A stretch of DNA of 43,333 nucleotides from Candidatus Rokubacteria bacterium RIFCSPLOWO2_02_FULL_73_56 (GTDB lineage: Bacteria; Methylomirabilota; Methylomirabilia; Rokubacteriales; CSP1-6). Made by a program: the position numbers and the translations under genes. Position 1 is the first letter of the stretch. Every line of letters starts with the position of its first letter. Below are positions 1-8,184 of this stretch, piece by piece. Location: the NCBI GenBank assembly GCA_001788495.1, contig MGCF01000092.1, positions 1,071 to 44,403 on the forward strand. Reading direction: 5' to 3'. The notes beneath the pieces are model-generated. The model ran no database searches, was not told the DNA's origin, and saw only the letters and a program-made list of their open reading frames with translations.

Positions 1-351
1 TTCGAGCAGATCGACGTCCTTCGAGGTGATCGAGAGGTTGCGCCCGTTTCGGGAGAGGTTGCCGTCGGTCGCGATCAGGCCCACCACATAGGCCGTCGCG
101 GGCGACCATACCGTGCGGTGATACGGAACGGTCGTCCCGCGCTCGAATCCGTAGCCGGGAGATGGTCCCCGGGGGCGGGCCTGAATTCCGAACTGGCGTA
201 GCCTCCTTCCCACCGTCGTTGCCCCGCACCCCAGCCGGACCGCGGTCTCAACGGCCGTCAGCCGTTCCTCCACATAGAGCCGCCTCAACAGCTCGGCGTC
301 GACCGGCACGTAAGAGGGACGCACGCGAGATGGCCTCGCTCTCAGCGTCAT
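1..351 (-). CDS. LAGLIDADG homing-endonuclease-like protein, partial (C-terminus beyond the window edge)
   Basis: Reading the minus strand from an ATG at 351 gives 117 open codons that run off the left edge. Residues about 16-58 look like a helix-turn-helix (DAELLRRLYVEE, then AVRLGCGATTVGRRLRQFGI). Residues 89-97 read VVGLIATDG, a good match to the first LAGLIDADG helix of DOD-type homing endonucleases, followed by NLSITSKDVDLLE, a stretch typical of that family. A purine-rich GTGGAG lies about 8 bases upstream of the ATG. No intein splice motifs are visible, so this looks free-standing and is probably a mobile or domesticated gene. The second LAGLIDADG motif and the active-site acidic residue cannot be seen. 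It is divergent from the oxidoreductase gene, 80 bases away. Confidence 0.7.
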   Translation of the reverse strand, partial: MTLRARPSRVRPSYVPVDAELLRRLYVEERLTAVETAVRLGCGATTVGRRLRQFGIQARPRGPSPGYGFERGTTVPYHRTVWSPATAYVVGLIATDGNLSRNGRNLSITSKDVDLLE

Positions 352-417
352 CCTCGACTCCACCCGCGTCAATGTCTCGGATTCCTGACATCGCCGGCGG
401 AGCGGTGGACAGTGAGC

Positions 418-423
418 TACAAT
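418..423 (+). promoter_or_regulatory. -10 box TACAAT just upstream of iorA (possible leaderless start)
   Basis: TACAAT ends 8 bases before the ATG at 432. Transcription would begin at or next to the start codon. No Shine-Dalgarno sequence and no good -35 box are present. The same spacing occurs at the dppB-like gene. Confidence 0.4.
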
Positions 424-431
424 CCAGGCCC

Positions 432-2576
432 ATGGGGGAGCTGTCGTACGCCGAGGACGTCAAGCAGCTCGCGTTCGGCGAGGGCGAGGTCCTGCGCGGC
501 GAGGGGATCCTCGCGATCACGAAGGCGCTGCTGCAATCGGGCGTGAGCTACGTGGGCGGCTACCCCGGCGCGCCCGTCTCCTACCTGATCGACGTCCTCG
601 CCGACGCCAACGAGCCGGTCCTCAAGCCCCTCGGCGTCTACTTCGAGCAGTCCGGCAGCGAGGCGGCGGCGGCGGCGCTGCTCGGCGCGTCCATCAACTA
701 CCCGGTGCGCGGCGCGGTGACGTGGAAGTCCGTGGTCGGCACCAACGTGGCCTCGGACGCGCTCTCCCACGTGGCCTCCGCGGGCGTGATCGGCGGCAGC
801 GTCATCGTCATCGGCGAGGACTACGGCGAGGGGTCGTCGATCCTCCAGGAGCGGACGCACTCGGCGGCGCTCAAGTCGTCGGTGCCGCTGCTCGACCCGC
901 GCAACAGCCTCGACAGCTTCGCCCGCTTCGTGGAGGCGGGCTTCGGGCTCTCGGAGGCGTGCAACGAGCCGGTCTTCTTCTCGATCCGCATCCGCGCCTG
1001 CCACATGCGCGGCACGCTCCACTGCAAGGACAACGTGCGGCCGAAGGTCAGCATGCTCTCGCCGCTCGGCGCGCCGAGCTTCAGCCTCGAGCGGATCAAC
1101 CTGCCGCCGTTCACCTACGCGATGGAGGCGCAGAAGTTCGAGCAGCGGCTGCCCGCGGCGCGCCGCTACATCGTCGAGCACGGGCTGAACGAGCACCACC
1201 GCGGCGAGGAGGACCACCTGGGCATCGTGCTGCAGGGCGGGCTCTGGAACACGACGCTCCGCTGCCTGCACGTCCTCGGGCTGGCCGACACGCGCGGGCG
1301 CACGCCGCTGCCGCTCCTCGTGCTGAACGCGATCCACCCGCTCGTGCCCGAGCAGCTCGTGGCGTTCATGCGCGGCAAGCGCCGGATCCTCGTCGTCGAG
1401 GAGGGGATGCCGAACTACATCGAGCGCGAGCTCGGGGCGCTCGCGCACGAGGCGCGGCTCGACGTCGAGATCTCCGGCAAGGACGTCCTCGCGCCCAACG
1501 GCGAGTACGTGCCGCAGCTCGTGCTGCGCGGGCTCAGCCGCTTTCTCGCGACGGCGGGTGTCCGCTCGGTGCCGGCGGCGACGCTCGAGGAGCGCTACCG
1601 CGCGCTCACGGCCCACCAGGCGCGGGTGCGCGAGGTGCTGCCGGTGCCGGTCGCCAAGCGCCCGCCGTCCTTCTGCACCGGCTGCCCGGAGCGCCCCGTG
1701 TTCAGCGCGATGAAGATCCTGCGCGAGCGGGAGCCGGCGGTCGGCGACACGCACGTCTCGGCCGACATCGGCTGCTCGACGTTCTCGACCCAGGCGCCCT
1801 TCAACGTGGGCAGCTCGGTGCTCGGCTACGGCATGGGCCTGGCCTCGTCGAGCGCGGTGGCGCCGCTCTTCGGCAAGCGCGTCGTCTCGTTCATGGGCGA
1901 CGGCGGGTTCTGGCACAACGGCCTCACGAACGGCGTCGCCAACGCGATGTACAACAAGCAGGACTCCGTCCTCGTGATCCTCGACAACTTCTACGCCGCG
2001 GCGACCGGGCAGCACCACCTGCCGTCCACGGGCACGAACGCGCGGAGGGAGCCGGTCCGCATGACGATCCCCGAGGCGCTGCGCGGGCTCGGCGTCCCGT
2101 GGGTGCGCACGGTGAACTCGTACCGCATCGCGGAGGTCGTGGCGACGCTGCGCGAGGCGCTCACCACGCGCGTGCCCGGGCTCAAGGTGGTCATCGCGAG
2201 GAACGAGTGCATGCTCGAGCGCCAGCGGCGCGAGCGCCCGCGCCTCCGGCAGCTCGAGGCCGCGGGCGCGCAGGTGGTCCGGCCGCGCTTCGGCGTGGAC
2301 CCGGACGTCTGCACGGGCGACCACTCGTGCATCCGCCTGAGCGGCTGCCCGTCGCTCACGCTCCGTCCGAGCCCCGACCCCTTCCGCGCCGACCCGATCG
2401 CGCACGTGGACGACACGTGCGTCGGCTGCGGCGTGTGCGGCGAGGTGGCCCACGCCGCGGTGCTCTGCCCGTCGTTCTACGAGGTCCGCGTCGTCTCCAA
2501 CCCGAGCCGCTGGACGCGGTTCGCGGGCCGGCTGCGCCGGGCGGTCATCCGGCGGCTCGCGGCCGTCACGGCGTGA
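432..2576 (+). CDS. iorA: Indolepyruvate:ferredoxin oxidoreductase, alpha (TPP and ferredoxin) subunit
   Basis: The 714-residue product would oxidatively decarboxylate aryl 2-oxoacids to acyl-CoA and reduce ferredoxin in the cytoplasm. The N-terminus has the POR_N fold motif GYPGAP. FCTGCPERPVFSA and ADIGCSTFS match the TPP-enzyme domain, and GDGG at 489-492 with a downstream Asn is the TPP/Mg site. The C-terminus is a two-cluster ferredoxin domain. The first cluster reads C627-x2-D630-x2-C633-x5-C639-P, with Asp in place of the usual second Cys. The second reads C663-x2-C-x2-C-x8-CP. The reading frame is open upstream to 162, but homology starts at MGELSYAED, so ATG 432 is chosen. The stop overlaps the next start by 4 bases, so the pair is translationally coupled. 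The substrate is inferred from the family. Confidence 0.88.
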   Translation: MGELSYAEDVKQLAFGEGEVLRGEGILAITKALLQSGVSYVGGYPGAPVSYLIDVLADANEPVLKPLGVYFEQSGSEAAAAALLGASINYPVRGAVTWKSVVGTNVASDALSHVASAGVIGGSVIVIGEDYGEGSSILQERTHSAALKSSVPLLDPRNSLDSFARFVEAGFGLSEACNEPVFFSIRIRACHMRGTLHCKDNVRPKVSMLSPLGAPSFSLERINLPPFTYAMEAQKFEQRLPAARRYIVEHGLNEHHRGEEDHLGIVLQGGLWNTTLRCLHVLGLADTRGRTPLPLLVLNAIHPLVPEQLVAFMRGKRRILVVEEGMPNYIERELGALAHEARLDVEISGKDVLAPNGEYVPQLVLRGLSRFLATAGVRSVPAATLEERYRALTAHQARVREVLPVPVAKRPPSFCTGCPERPVFSAMKILREREPAVGDTHVSADIGCSTFSTQAPFNVGSSVLGYGMGLASSSAVAPLFGKRVVSFMGDGGFWHNGLTNGVANAMYNKQDSVLVILDNFYAAATGQHHLPSTGTNARREPVRMTIPEALRGLGVPWVRTVNSYRIAEVVATLREALTTRVPGLKVVIARNECMLERQRRERPRLRQLEAAGAQVVRPRFGVDPDVCTGDHSCIRLSGCPSLTLRPSPDPFRADPIAHVDDTCVGCGVCGEVAHAAVLCPSFYEVRVVSNPSRWTRFAGRLRRAVIRRLAAVTA

Positions 2577-4123
2577 GCGAGGGGCGGCTCCTCAGCGTCC
2601 TGATCCCCGCCGTCGGCGGGCAGGGGGGCGGCGTCCTGCTCGACTGGATCGTGGACGCGGCGCTCGTGGACGGTTACCCGGTGCACGGCACGTCCATTCC
2701 CGGCGTGGCGCAGCGCACGGGCTCGACGTCCTACTACGTCGAGCTGTTCACGGCGCGCGAGGCCGGCGAGGAGGCGGCGCCCACCTTCTCGCTCTACCCG
2801 GTGCCGGGGGCGCTCGACGTCCTGCTCGCCGCCGAGTTCCTCGAGGTCGGGCGCTCGATCGAGCTCGGCTTCCCGTCGCCCGCGCGCACGACGATCGTCG
2901 CGAGCACGCACCGCCTGTACTCGATCCACGAGAAGATCCCGACGGGGAACGGCATCTACCCGATCGCCGACCTCCAGGCCGCCGCGCGCGCGTTCGCGAG
3001 GACGCTCTACGCGTTCGACGCGCTCGCCCTGGCCCGCGAGCACGGGACCGAGGCGAACGCGGTCCTGCTCGGGGCGCTCGCCGGCTCGGGCGCCCTGCCG
3101 GTGCGGCCCGAGGCGTTCCGCGCGGCGATCGAGCGCAAGGGAGTCCAGGTCGAGGCCAACCTGCGCGGCTTCGACGCCGGTCTCGCCGTCACCGCCAGGC
3201 TCCGCGAGGGGGCGGGCGCCGGGACTCCAGCCCCGCCGCCCGCCGCCGCCCCGGCGGCGGTGATCACCGACGACGCGCTCGCACGGACCGTCGCGGAGCT
3301 GCCGGAGGCGCTCCGGCCGACGCTCGGGCAGGGCGTGGCGCGGCTCCTGGACTACCAGGACCCCGCGTACGCGCGGCGCTACCTCGAGCGGCTCCGGCCG
3401 TTCGCGGCCGGCGGCGACACGGAGCTCACCGCGACGCTCGCGCGCTGGCTCGCGGTGCTGATGACGTATGAGGACGCCGTGCGTGTGGCCCAGCTCAAGA
3501 CGCGCGCGGGCCGCTTCGAGCGCATCCGCCGCGAGACGGGCGCGGAGCGGGGCGAGATCGTCGTGACCGACTACCTGAAGCCCGACCTCGACGAGATCCT
3601 GGGGGTGCTCCCGGACCGGCTGGTCGCGCCGCTGGCGCGCTGGGCGGAGCGCCGCTGGCCGCACGCGCGCCCCGCGCTCGCGCAGCACGTGCGGACCACG
3701 ACGGTCAGCGGGTACCTGCGCGTGTGGCTGCTCACGCTGCTCAAGCCGCTCCGCCCGATCTCCCTCCGCGCGCGCCTGGAGCACGCGCGGATCGACCGCT
3801 GGCTCGCGGCGGTCGAGCGGTGCGCCCGCTGGGACCGGGCGCTCGCGCTGGAGGTGGCGCGCGCCGCGCAGCTCGTGAAGGGGTACGGCGACGTCCGCCG
3901 CCGCATGGCCGCGCACTTCGAGCGCCTGCTGGCCGGCGTGACGCGGGCGGCGGAGCTCGAGGCGCCCGGCGGGAGCTTCGAGGCGGCGCGGAGCCTGGCC
4001 GCCCGCTACCGGGTGCTCGTGCTCCAGGGGCCGGACGCCGAGCCGCGGGCGGTCGCGCTCGCCGAGCACGTGCTGGCGCGGCTCGCCGCCGCGGATCGCA
4101 CGGGGGCGCTCGCGCTCCTCTAG
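2573..4123 (+). CDS. iorB: Indolepyruvate oxidoreductase beta/gamma-type subunit with C-terminal DUF6537-like domain
   Basis: The GTG start overlaps the iorA stop (GTGA). The 516-residue product is far longer than a simple IorB of about 200 residues. Residues 1-190 form the gamma-type domain seen in pyruvate and indolepyruvate oxidoreductases, with [13 protein letters not shown] and [20 protein letters not shown]. After an Ala/Pro linker near residues 210-230, the C-terminal half ([28 protein letters not shown]) resembles the extra domain of the large fused indolepyruvate oxidoreductases. The two genes together therefore equal a split version of the single-chain enzyme. The partner is IorA. 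The stop overlaps the convergent response-regulator gene by 4 bases, so no terminator lies between them. Confidence 0.82.
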   Translation: MSEGRLLSVLIPAVGGQGGGVLLDWIVDAALVDGYPVHGTSIPGVAQRTGSTSYYVELFTAREAGEEAAPTFSLYPVPGALDVLLAAEFLEVGRSIELGFPSPARTTIVASTHRLYSIHEKIPTGNGIYPIADLQAAARAFARTLYAFDALALAREHGTEANAVLLGALAGSGALPVRPEAFRAAIERKGVQVEANLRGFDAGLAVTARLREGAGAGTPAPPPAAAPAAVITDDALARTVAELPEALRPTLGQGVARLLDYQDPAYARRYLERLRPFAAGGDTELTATLARWLAVLMTYEDAVRVAQLKTRAGRFERIRRETGAERGEIVVTDYLKPDLDEILGVLPDRLVAPLARWAERRWPHARPALAQHVRTTTVSGYLRVWLLTLLKPLRPISLRARLEHARIDRWLAAVERCARWDRALALEVARAAQLVKGYGDVRRRMAAHFERLLAGVTRAAELEAPGGSFEAARSLAARYRVLVLQGPDAEPRAVALAEHVLARLAAADRTGALALL

Positions 4124-4812
4124 CGGCGCTGCCTGACGAGCTCGCCGAGGCGCCGCACGCTCGCCTCGGGCAGGTTCACGAAGGTGAGCGCGTAGCCGTC
4201 CGGGTCGCGGCGGAGGACCAGCGCGACCGCCTCGACGGCGGTCCCGCCGTCGAGCGGCGTGAAGGAGATCCGCACGGCGCTCTTCGGCTCGAGCGCGCCC
4301 GGCACGCGCACCTTCATGCCCGCCACGCCGACCTCCACGGACATCGCGTGGTGCTCGGCGCCGCTGTACTCGCGGATCCGGACCGGGAGCGACACGGGCG
4401 CGCGGGGGGCGCGCCGCCGGTCGGCGGGCGCCTCGCGCTCGAGGAGCCGGCTCATCGCGTGCGGCTCGAGGACCGTCAGGACCTCGTTGAGGCGGTCGAG
4501 GGGCACGGGCTTGCCGACGAAGTCGGCCGCGCCCAGGCGCAGGCACTCGCGGGCCTGGCTCTCGGTGACGACGCCGGAGACCGCGACGATCGGGACGCCG
4601 AGCTCGCGCACGGGGCGGAGCTGGAGGAAGTCGAGCCCGCTCATGCCGGGCAGGTGGATGTCGAGGATGATCGCGTCCGGGCGCTCGGTCGCGAGCTTGC
4701 CGAGCGCGGCCTCGGCGCTGCGGACCACCAGCGGCTGATGACCCAGCTCGAGCAGGAAATCCCGGAACACGTCGCCGAGATCCGTCTCGTCCTCGACCAC
4801 CAGGATCCGCAT
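4120..4812 (-). CDS. Response regulator with C-terminal PilZ domain
   Basis: The 230-residue protein has a receiver domain at residues 1-115: acidic pocket EDE at 7-9, phosphoacceptor D51 in [10 protein letters not shown] position in VSG, and conserved K101 in VGKPV. Residues about 131-225 look like PilZ: an Arg cluster RRRAPR at 132-137 fits the c-di-GMP-binding RxxxR motif. The second motif (D/NxSxxG) is degenerate, reading EVGVAG, so dinucleotide binding is uncertain. There is no DNA-binding output domain, so it probably acts by protein contacts. No histidine kinase is adjacent. It is convergent with iorB and divergent from nuo operon 1. Confidence 0.8.
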   Translation of the reverse strand: MRILVVEDETDLGDVFRDFLLELGHQPLVVRSAEAALGKLATERPDAIILDIHLPGMSGLDFLQLRPVRELGVPIVAVSGVVTESQARECLRLGAADFVGKPVPLDRLNEVLTVLEPHAMSRLLEREAPADRRRAPRAPVSLPVRIREYSGAEHHAMSVEVGVAGMKVRVPGALEPKSAVRISFTPLDGGTAVEAVALVLRRDPDGYALTFVNLPEASVRRLGELVRQRR

Positions 4813-4821
4813 CGTGCGGAA

Positions 4822-4827
4822 ATGCTA
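4822..4827 (-). promoter_or_regulatory. -10 box TAGCAT for the response regulator
   Basis: On the minus strand TAGCAT ends 9 bases before the ATG at 4812, with no Shine-Dalgarno sequence between. This fits a very short or absent leader. The -35 match is poor. Confidence 0.35.
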
Positions 4828-4860
4828 GCACGAGAGGCACGACTCCAGGCCCGGCGGGGC

Positions 4861-4889
4861 TCCACGCGAATGATGCGGCGTGTTATACT
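4861..4889 (+). promoter_or_regulatory. Promoter of complex I operon 1 (extended -10)
   Basis: TATACT at 4884-4889 is preceded by TG at 4881-4882, giving an extended -10 element. The -35 region, 17 bases upstream (TCCACG), is weak, as is common with extended -10 promoters. Transcription would start near 4896. A strong AAGGAGG at 4907-4913 serves the GTG start at 4919. Confidence 0.6.
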
Positions 4890-4918
4890 CCTCCGCGTCG
4901 ATTTCGAAGGAGGAACGC

Positions 4919-5272
4919 GTGTCGGGCTACCTGCCCGTGTTCATCTTCGCGGTCCTGATCGTCGGCTTCGCTGTCGGGTCGCTGGCGGTGGCGTGGCTCC
5001 TGCGGCCCCACCGCCCGGACGCCGTGAAGCAGATGAACTACGAGTGCGGCGCCGAGCCCGTCGGCCCGGCGTGGGTGCAGTTCCCCGTCGGGTTCTACCT
5101 GGTCGCCCTCGTCTTCATCGTGTTCGACGCGCTCGCCGTCTTCCTGATCCCGTGGACGCTCGTGCTCCGCGCGGGCGGCATGCCGGCCTTCTGGGTGATG
5201 GCGGCGTTCATCGGGATCATCGGGCTCGGCTGGCTCTACGCGTACCGGGAGGGAGTGCTCGAGTGGAAGTGA
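4919..5272 (+). CDS. nuoA: NADH-quinone oxidoreductase subunit A, operon 1
   Basis: A 117-residue membrane subunit of complex I with three predicted transmembrane helices. Conserved features are the loop YECGAEP, whose Cys lies near the quinone cavity, and FVxFDxxAVFLIPW-like helix 2 ([15 protein letters not shown]). GTG 4919 is chosen over the in-frame GTG 4880 because AAGGAGG lies 5 bases upstream and homology begins here. The 3' end overlaps nuoB by 10 bases. It is the first gene of an 11-subunit nuo operon. Confidence 0.93.
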   Translation: MSGYLPVFIFAVLIVGFAVGSLAVAWLLRPHRPDAVKQMNYECGAEPVGPAWVQFPVGFYLVALVFIVFDALAVFLIPWTLVLRAGGMPAFWVMAAFIGIIGLGWLYAYREGVLEWK

Positions 5273-5904
5273 AGCCGCCGGTGCCGCGGATCCCCCCGCC
5301 GGGCTGGAGCGAGTTCAAGGACCTCCAGGAGTGGGAGAAGTACCACCAGGAGCGCGCGCAGGACGACAAGACGTCGGAGACGCTCGCGTCCATCGCCGAC
5401 GCCATCCACCACATGCCGGGCGGCTGGATCGTGACGACGTCCACCGAGAAGATCTTCAACTGGGCCCGGAAGTCCTCGATCTGGCCCGTCACGTTCGGGC
5501 TCGCGTGCTGCGCGATCGAGATGATGGCCACGTTCGCCTCGCGCTTCGACGTGGAGCGGTTCGGGATGGTGCCGTGGGCCTCGCCGCGCCACTCCGACCT
5601 CATGATCGTGTCCGGCACGGTGACGATCAAGATGGCGCCGCTGCTCAAGCGCATCTACGGCCAGATGCCGGACCCGAAGTGGGTCGTCTCGATGGGCTCG
5701 TGCGCGAACTCGGGCGGCCCCTTCCGCCACGGCTACCACGTGGTGAAGGGCGTGGACCGCGTCGTCCCGGTGGACGTCTACGTCCCCGGCTGCCCGCCCA
5801 CGCCCGACTCGCTGATGTACGGCCTGCTCCGGCTGCAGGAGCTCGTCGGCGAGTTCCAGCGGACCGGGCGGCGCGCGACGCCCGCCGAGGGCGCGTCCGC
5901 ATGA
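5263..5904 (+). CDS. nuoB: NADH-quinone oxidoreductase subunit B, operon 1
   Basis: The 213-residue peripheral-arm subunit carries cluster N2, the last iron-sulfur centre before quinone. The ligands are visible: tandem C82-C83 in [10 protein letters not shown]147 in GSCANSGG, and C177 in PGCPPTP. The N-terminus is about 50 residues longer than that of the operon 2 copy and is rich in Pro and charged residues. GTG 5263 is preferred over GTG 5269 because GGGAGGGAG (5247-5255) sits 7 bases upstream. It overlaps both nuoA and nuoC. Confidence 0.93.
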   Translation: MEVKPPVPRIPPPGWSEFKDLQEWEKYHQERAQDDKTSETLASIADAIHHMPGGWIVTTSTEKIFNWARKSSIWPVTFGLACCAIEMMATFASRFDVERFGMVPWASPRHSDLMIVSGTVTIKMAPLLKRIYGQMPDPKWVVSMGSCANSGGPFRHGYHVVKGVDRVVPVDVYVPGCPPTPDSLMYGLLRLQELVGEFQRTGRRATPAEGASA

Positions 5905-6353
5905 CGGCCGCCGACGCCGCGGCGCGGATCCGGGAGCGGTTCGGGGTCGAGGCCGTCGTCGAGGGCTCGAGCGTGACCGCCGTGCTGCCCCGCGAGCGAT
6001 GGCAGGAGGCCGGCGGTGTCGCCCGCCGCGAGCTCGGCTGCGCCTTCTTCAACTGGCTCAGCGCGGTGGACTGGAAGGAGCGGGGGCTCGAGGTCGTCTG
6101 CCGCGTGGACAACCTCGACGCGCGGCTCGGGCTCACGCTGCGGACGAGGCTCGACGCGGGCGCGCCGCGCTGCCCCACGCTCACCGGCGTCTGGCGCGGC
6201 GCGGACTGGATGGAGCGCGAGTGCTACGACATGTTCGGCGTGGTCTTCGAGGGCCATCCCGACCTCCGGCGGATCCTGCTCTCCGAGGACTGGGAGGGCC
6301 ACCCGCTGCGGAAGGACTACGCCGTGGACACGCCGCACACCCCGTACCGGTGA
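5901..6353 (+). CDS. nuoC: NADH-quinone oxidoreductase subunit C, operon 1
   Basis: The 150-residue 30-kDa-type subunit of the peripheral arm packs against NuoB and NuoD. The C-terminal signature [18 protein letters not shown] followed by GHPLRKDY is clear. The ATG overlaps the nuoB stop (ATGA). It is separate from NuoD, not fused as in enterobacteria. Confidence 0.93.
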   Translation: MTAADAAARIRERFGVEAVVEGSSVTAVLPRERWQEAGGVARRELGCAFFNWLSAVDWKERGLEVVCRVDNLDARLGLTLRTRLDAGAPRCPTLTGVWRGADWMERECYDMFGVVFEGHPDLRRILLSEDWEGHPLRKDYAVDTPHTPYR

Positions 6354-6375
6354 GCCGCCGCCGGAGGAGCCGACG

Positions 6376-7011
6376 ATGATCTACGAGCTGCGCACCTACA
6401 CGCTGGTGCCCGGCACGCAGGGCCAGTACCTCGAGCACAACCGGGAGACCGGCCGGGCGGTCCGCGGGGACCGGTACGGCACGCTCGTGGGCTCGTGGAC
6501 GACCGAGATCGGCCCGCTCAACCAGTTCGTGCACCTCTGGAGCTATCCGAGCTTCGAGGAGCGCACGCGGCTGCGCGGCGAGCTGGCGAAGAACCGGGAC
6601 TGGACCGAGGGCTACCTGCCGAAGATCCGCCCGCTGCTCGTCGCGCAGGAGAACAAGCTCCTCTCCGAGGTGCTGCCGCTCCAGCCGCCGGCGGACGCCG
6701 GCCACGTCTACGAGCTCCGGACGTACCGCACGCACGTCGGCAAGGCGCCGGAGTGGCTCGGGCACTTCCGGGCGATCATGCCGGTGCGCGAGAAGTACTC
6801 GAGGCGCGTCGGCCTCTGGCAGACGGAGGTCGCGCAGCTCAACGAGGTCGTGCACCTCTGGGCGTACCGCGACCTCAACGAGCGCGCCGCGGTGCGCGCG
6901 CAGGCGCTCCAGGACCCGGAGTGGCAGGCCTTCGTCGCGAAGTCGGCGCCCCTGCTGGCCGAGATGCGGTCCGTCGCGATGCTCCCGGCGCCCGCCTCGC
7001 CGATGCGCTAG
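6376..7011 (+). CDS. NIPSNAP family protein, two tandem domains, inside the nuo operon
   Basis: The 211-residue cytoplasmic protein has two dimeric alpha/beta-barrel NIPSNAP repeats. Repeat 1 begins MIYELRTYTL and contains LNQFVHLWSY; repeat 2 begins at residue 110 with HVYELRTYRT and contains LNEVVHLWAY. The repeats are recognisable duplicates, joined by a Pro-rich linker at 101-108. GGAGGAG at 6363-6369 is a good ribosome site 6 bases upstream. Position between nuoC and nuoD, same strand, 22 and 9 bases from its neighbours, means it is cotranscribed with complex I. NIPSNAP proteins have no settled enzymatic role. It could be an accessory or assembly factor, or a passenger. Confidence 0.85.
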   Translation: MIYELRTYTLVPGTQGQYLEHNRETGRAVRGDRYGTLVGSWTTEIGPLNQFVHLWSYPSFEERTRLRGELAKNRDWTEGYLPKIRPLLVAQENKLLSEVLPLQPPADAGHVYELRTYRTHVGKAPEWLGHFRAIMPVREKYSRRVGLWQTEVAQLNEVVHLWAYRDLNERAAVRAQALQDPEWQAFVAKSAPLLAEMRSVAMLPAPASPMR

Positions 7012-7020
7012 CCGTTCGCC

Positions 7021-8184
7021 ATGCCCGAGACGCAGACGCGGCAGGTCGTCGAGCTCGGCTACGCGGGCAGCGAGCGCCTCGTGATGAACATGGGGCCGCA
7101 GCACCCGTCCGCGCACGGCGTGTTTCGCATGCTCCTGACGCTCGAGGGGGAGACCGTGGTCGCGATGGACGCGATCATCGGCTACCTGCACCGCTGCCAC
7201 GAGAAGCTCGGCGAGACCCTCACGTACGTGCAGTACCCGTCGATCGCCTCGAAGACCGACTACGTCGCCGCGATGACCTCGGAGCTCGCGTACGTGTCGG
7301 CGGTCGAGGCGCTCGGCACGTTCGAGGTGCCGAGGCGCGCCCAGTACCTGCGCGTGCTCGTCGCCGAGCTGCAGCGCATCGCCTCGCACTGCCTCTGGCT
7401 CGGCACGTGGTGCATGGACATGGGCGGGGCGCTCGGGGGCGGCGCCACGGTGTTCCTCTACTGCTTCCGCGAGCGCGAGGAGGTCCTCGACCGCCTCGAG
7501 GAGCTGACCGGGGCGCGCCTGCTCTACGGCTTCCACCAGGTCGGCGGCACGCGCTACGACGTCCCCGCGGGCTGGGACCGGAAGGTCCGCGACACCGTGG
7601 CGTTCATCGAGCGGCGGATCGACGAGTGGGAGGCGATGCTCGAGGACAACGCCGTCTTCCGCGTGCGCACGCAGGGCGTCGGCGTCGTCTCGCGCGAGCT
7701 CGCGCAGGAGGTGGGCATCGCCGGCCCGCTGCTCCGGGGCTCCGGCGTGGACTTCGACCTCCGGCGCGACGCGCCCTACTCCTCGTACGGGGACTTCCGG
7801 TTCCGCGTGCCCGTGGAGGCGGCGGGCGACTGCTACGCGCGCTACCGCGTGCGGATGGTCGAGTTCCGCGAGTCGATCCGGATCGCCCGCCAGGTGCTCG
7901 ACGGGCTGCCCGAGGGGCCGATCTCGTCGCGCCCGGGCGTGAAGTCCGTGGGGCAGGTGCGGGTCCCGAAGGGCGAGGCGTACGCGCGCGTCGAGGGCGC
8001 GCGCGGCGAGGTGGGCTGCTACATCGTGAGCGACGGCGGGCCCAGGCCCTACCGCATGAAGTGGCGCGGGGCGTCGTTCTCGAACCTCGCCGTGCTGCCG
8101 CACATCATCCCCGGCCACAAGGTGGCCGACGTGGTCGCGATCATGGGCTCCGTGGACCCCGTGTTCGGCGAGGTGGATCGCTGA
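7021..8184 (+). CDS. nuoD: NADH-quinone oxidoreductase subunit D, operon 1
   Basis: The 387-residue 49-kDa-type subunit forms most of the quinone pocket with NuoB. The [NiFe]-hydrogenase-like signature MGPQHPSAHG and IGYLHRCHEK are present, as is a Tyr in SKTDYV at the position of the quinone-binding Tyr of the family. It is about 70 residues shorter than the operon 2 copy and diverges strongly from it (SKTDYV here, TDRLNYV there), so the two are not a recent duplication. It overlaps nuoH by one base (TGATG). Confidence 0.93.
   Translation: MPETQTRQVVELGYAGSERLVMNMGPQHPSAHGVFRMLLTLEGETVVAMDAIIGYLHRCHEKLGETLTYVQYPSIASKTDYVAAMTSELAYVSAVEALGTFEVPRRAQYLRVLVAELQRIASHCLWLGTWCMDMGGALGGGATVFLYCFREREEVLDRLEELTGARLLYGFHQVGGTRYDVPAGWDRKVRDTVAFIERRIDEWEAMLEDNAVFRVRTQGVGVVSRELAQEVGIAGPLLRGSGVDFDLRRDAPYSSYGDFRFRVPVEAAGDCYARYRVRMVEFRESIRIARQVLDGLPEGPISSRPGVKSVGQVRVPKGEAYARVEGARGEVGCYIVSDGGPRPYRMKWRGASFSNLAVLPHIIPGHKVADVVAIMGSVDPVFGEVDR

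Noticed and set aside
162-431. N-terminal extension of iorA in the open frame upstream of ATG 432
   Set aside because: The extension is Pro/Arg/Ser-rich and does not resemble the family, and it covers the start of a better supported minus-strand LAGLIDADG gene.
417-2453. Long minus-strand open frame of 678 codons opposite iorA
   Set aside because: Composition is Arg/Glu/His/Ala-rich with no family motif. It is the shadow expected opposite a high-GC gene with a clear TPP-enzyme sequence.
7021-8184. Loss of the quinone-binding Tyr in NuoD of operon 1
   Set aside because: A first look at the divergent region suggested loss, but counting against the remembered Thermus sequence places the key Tyr in SKTDYV, where it is kept.
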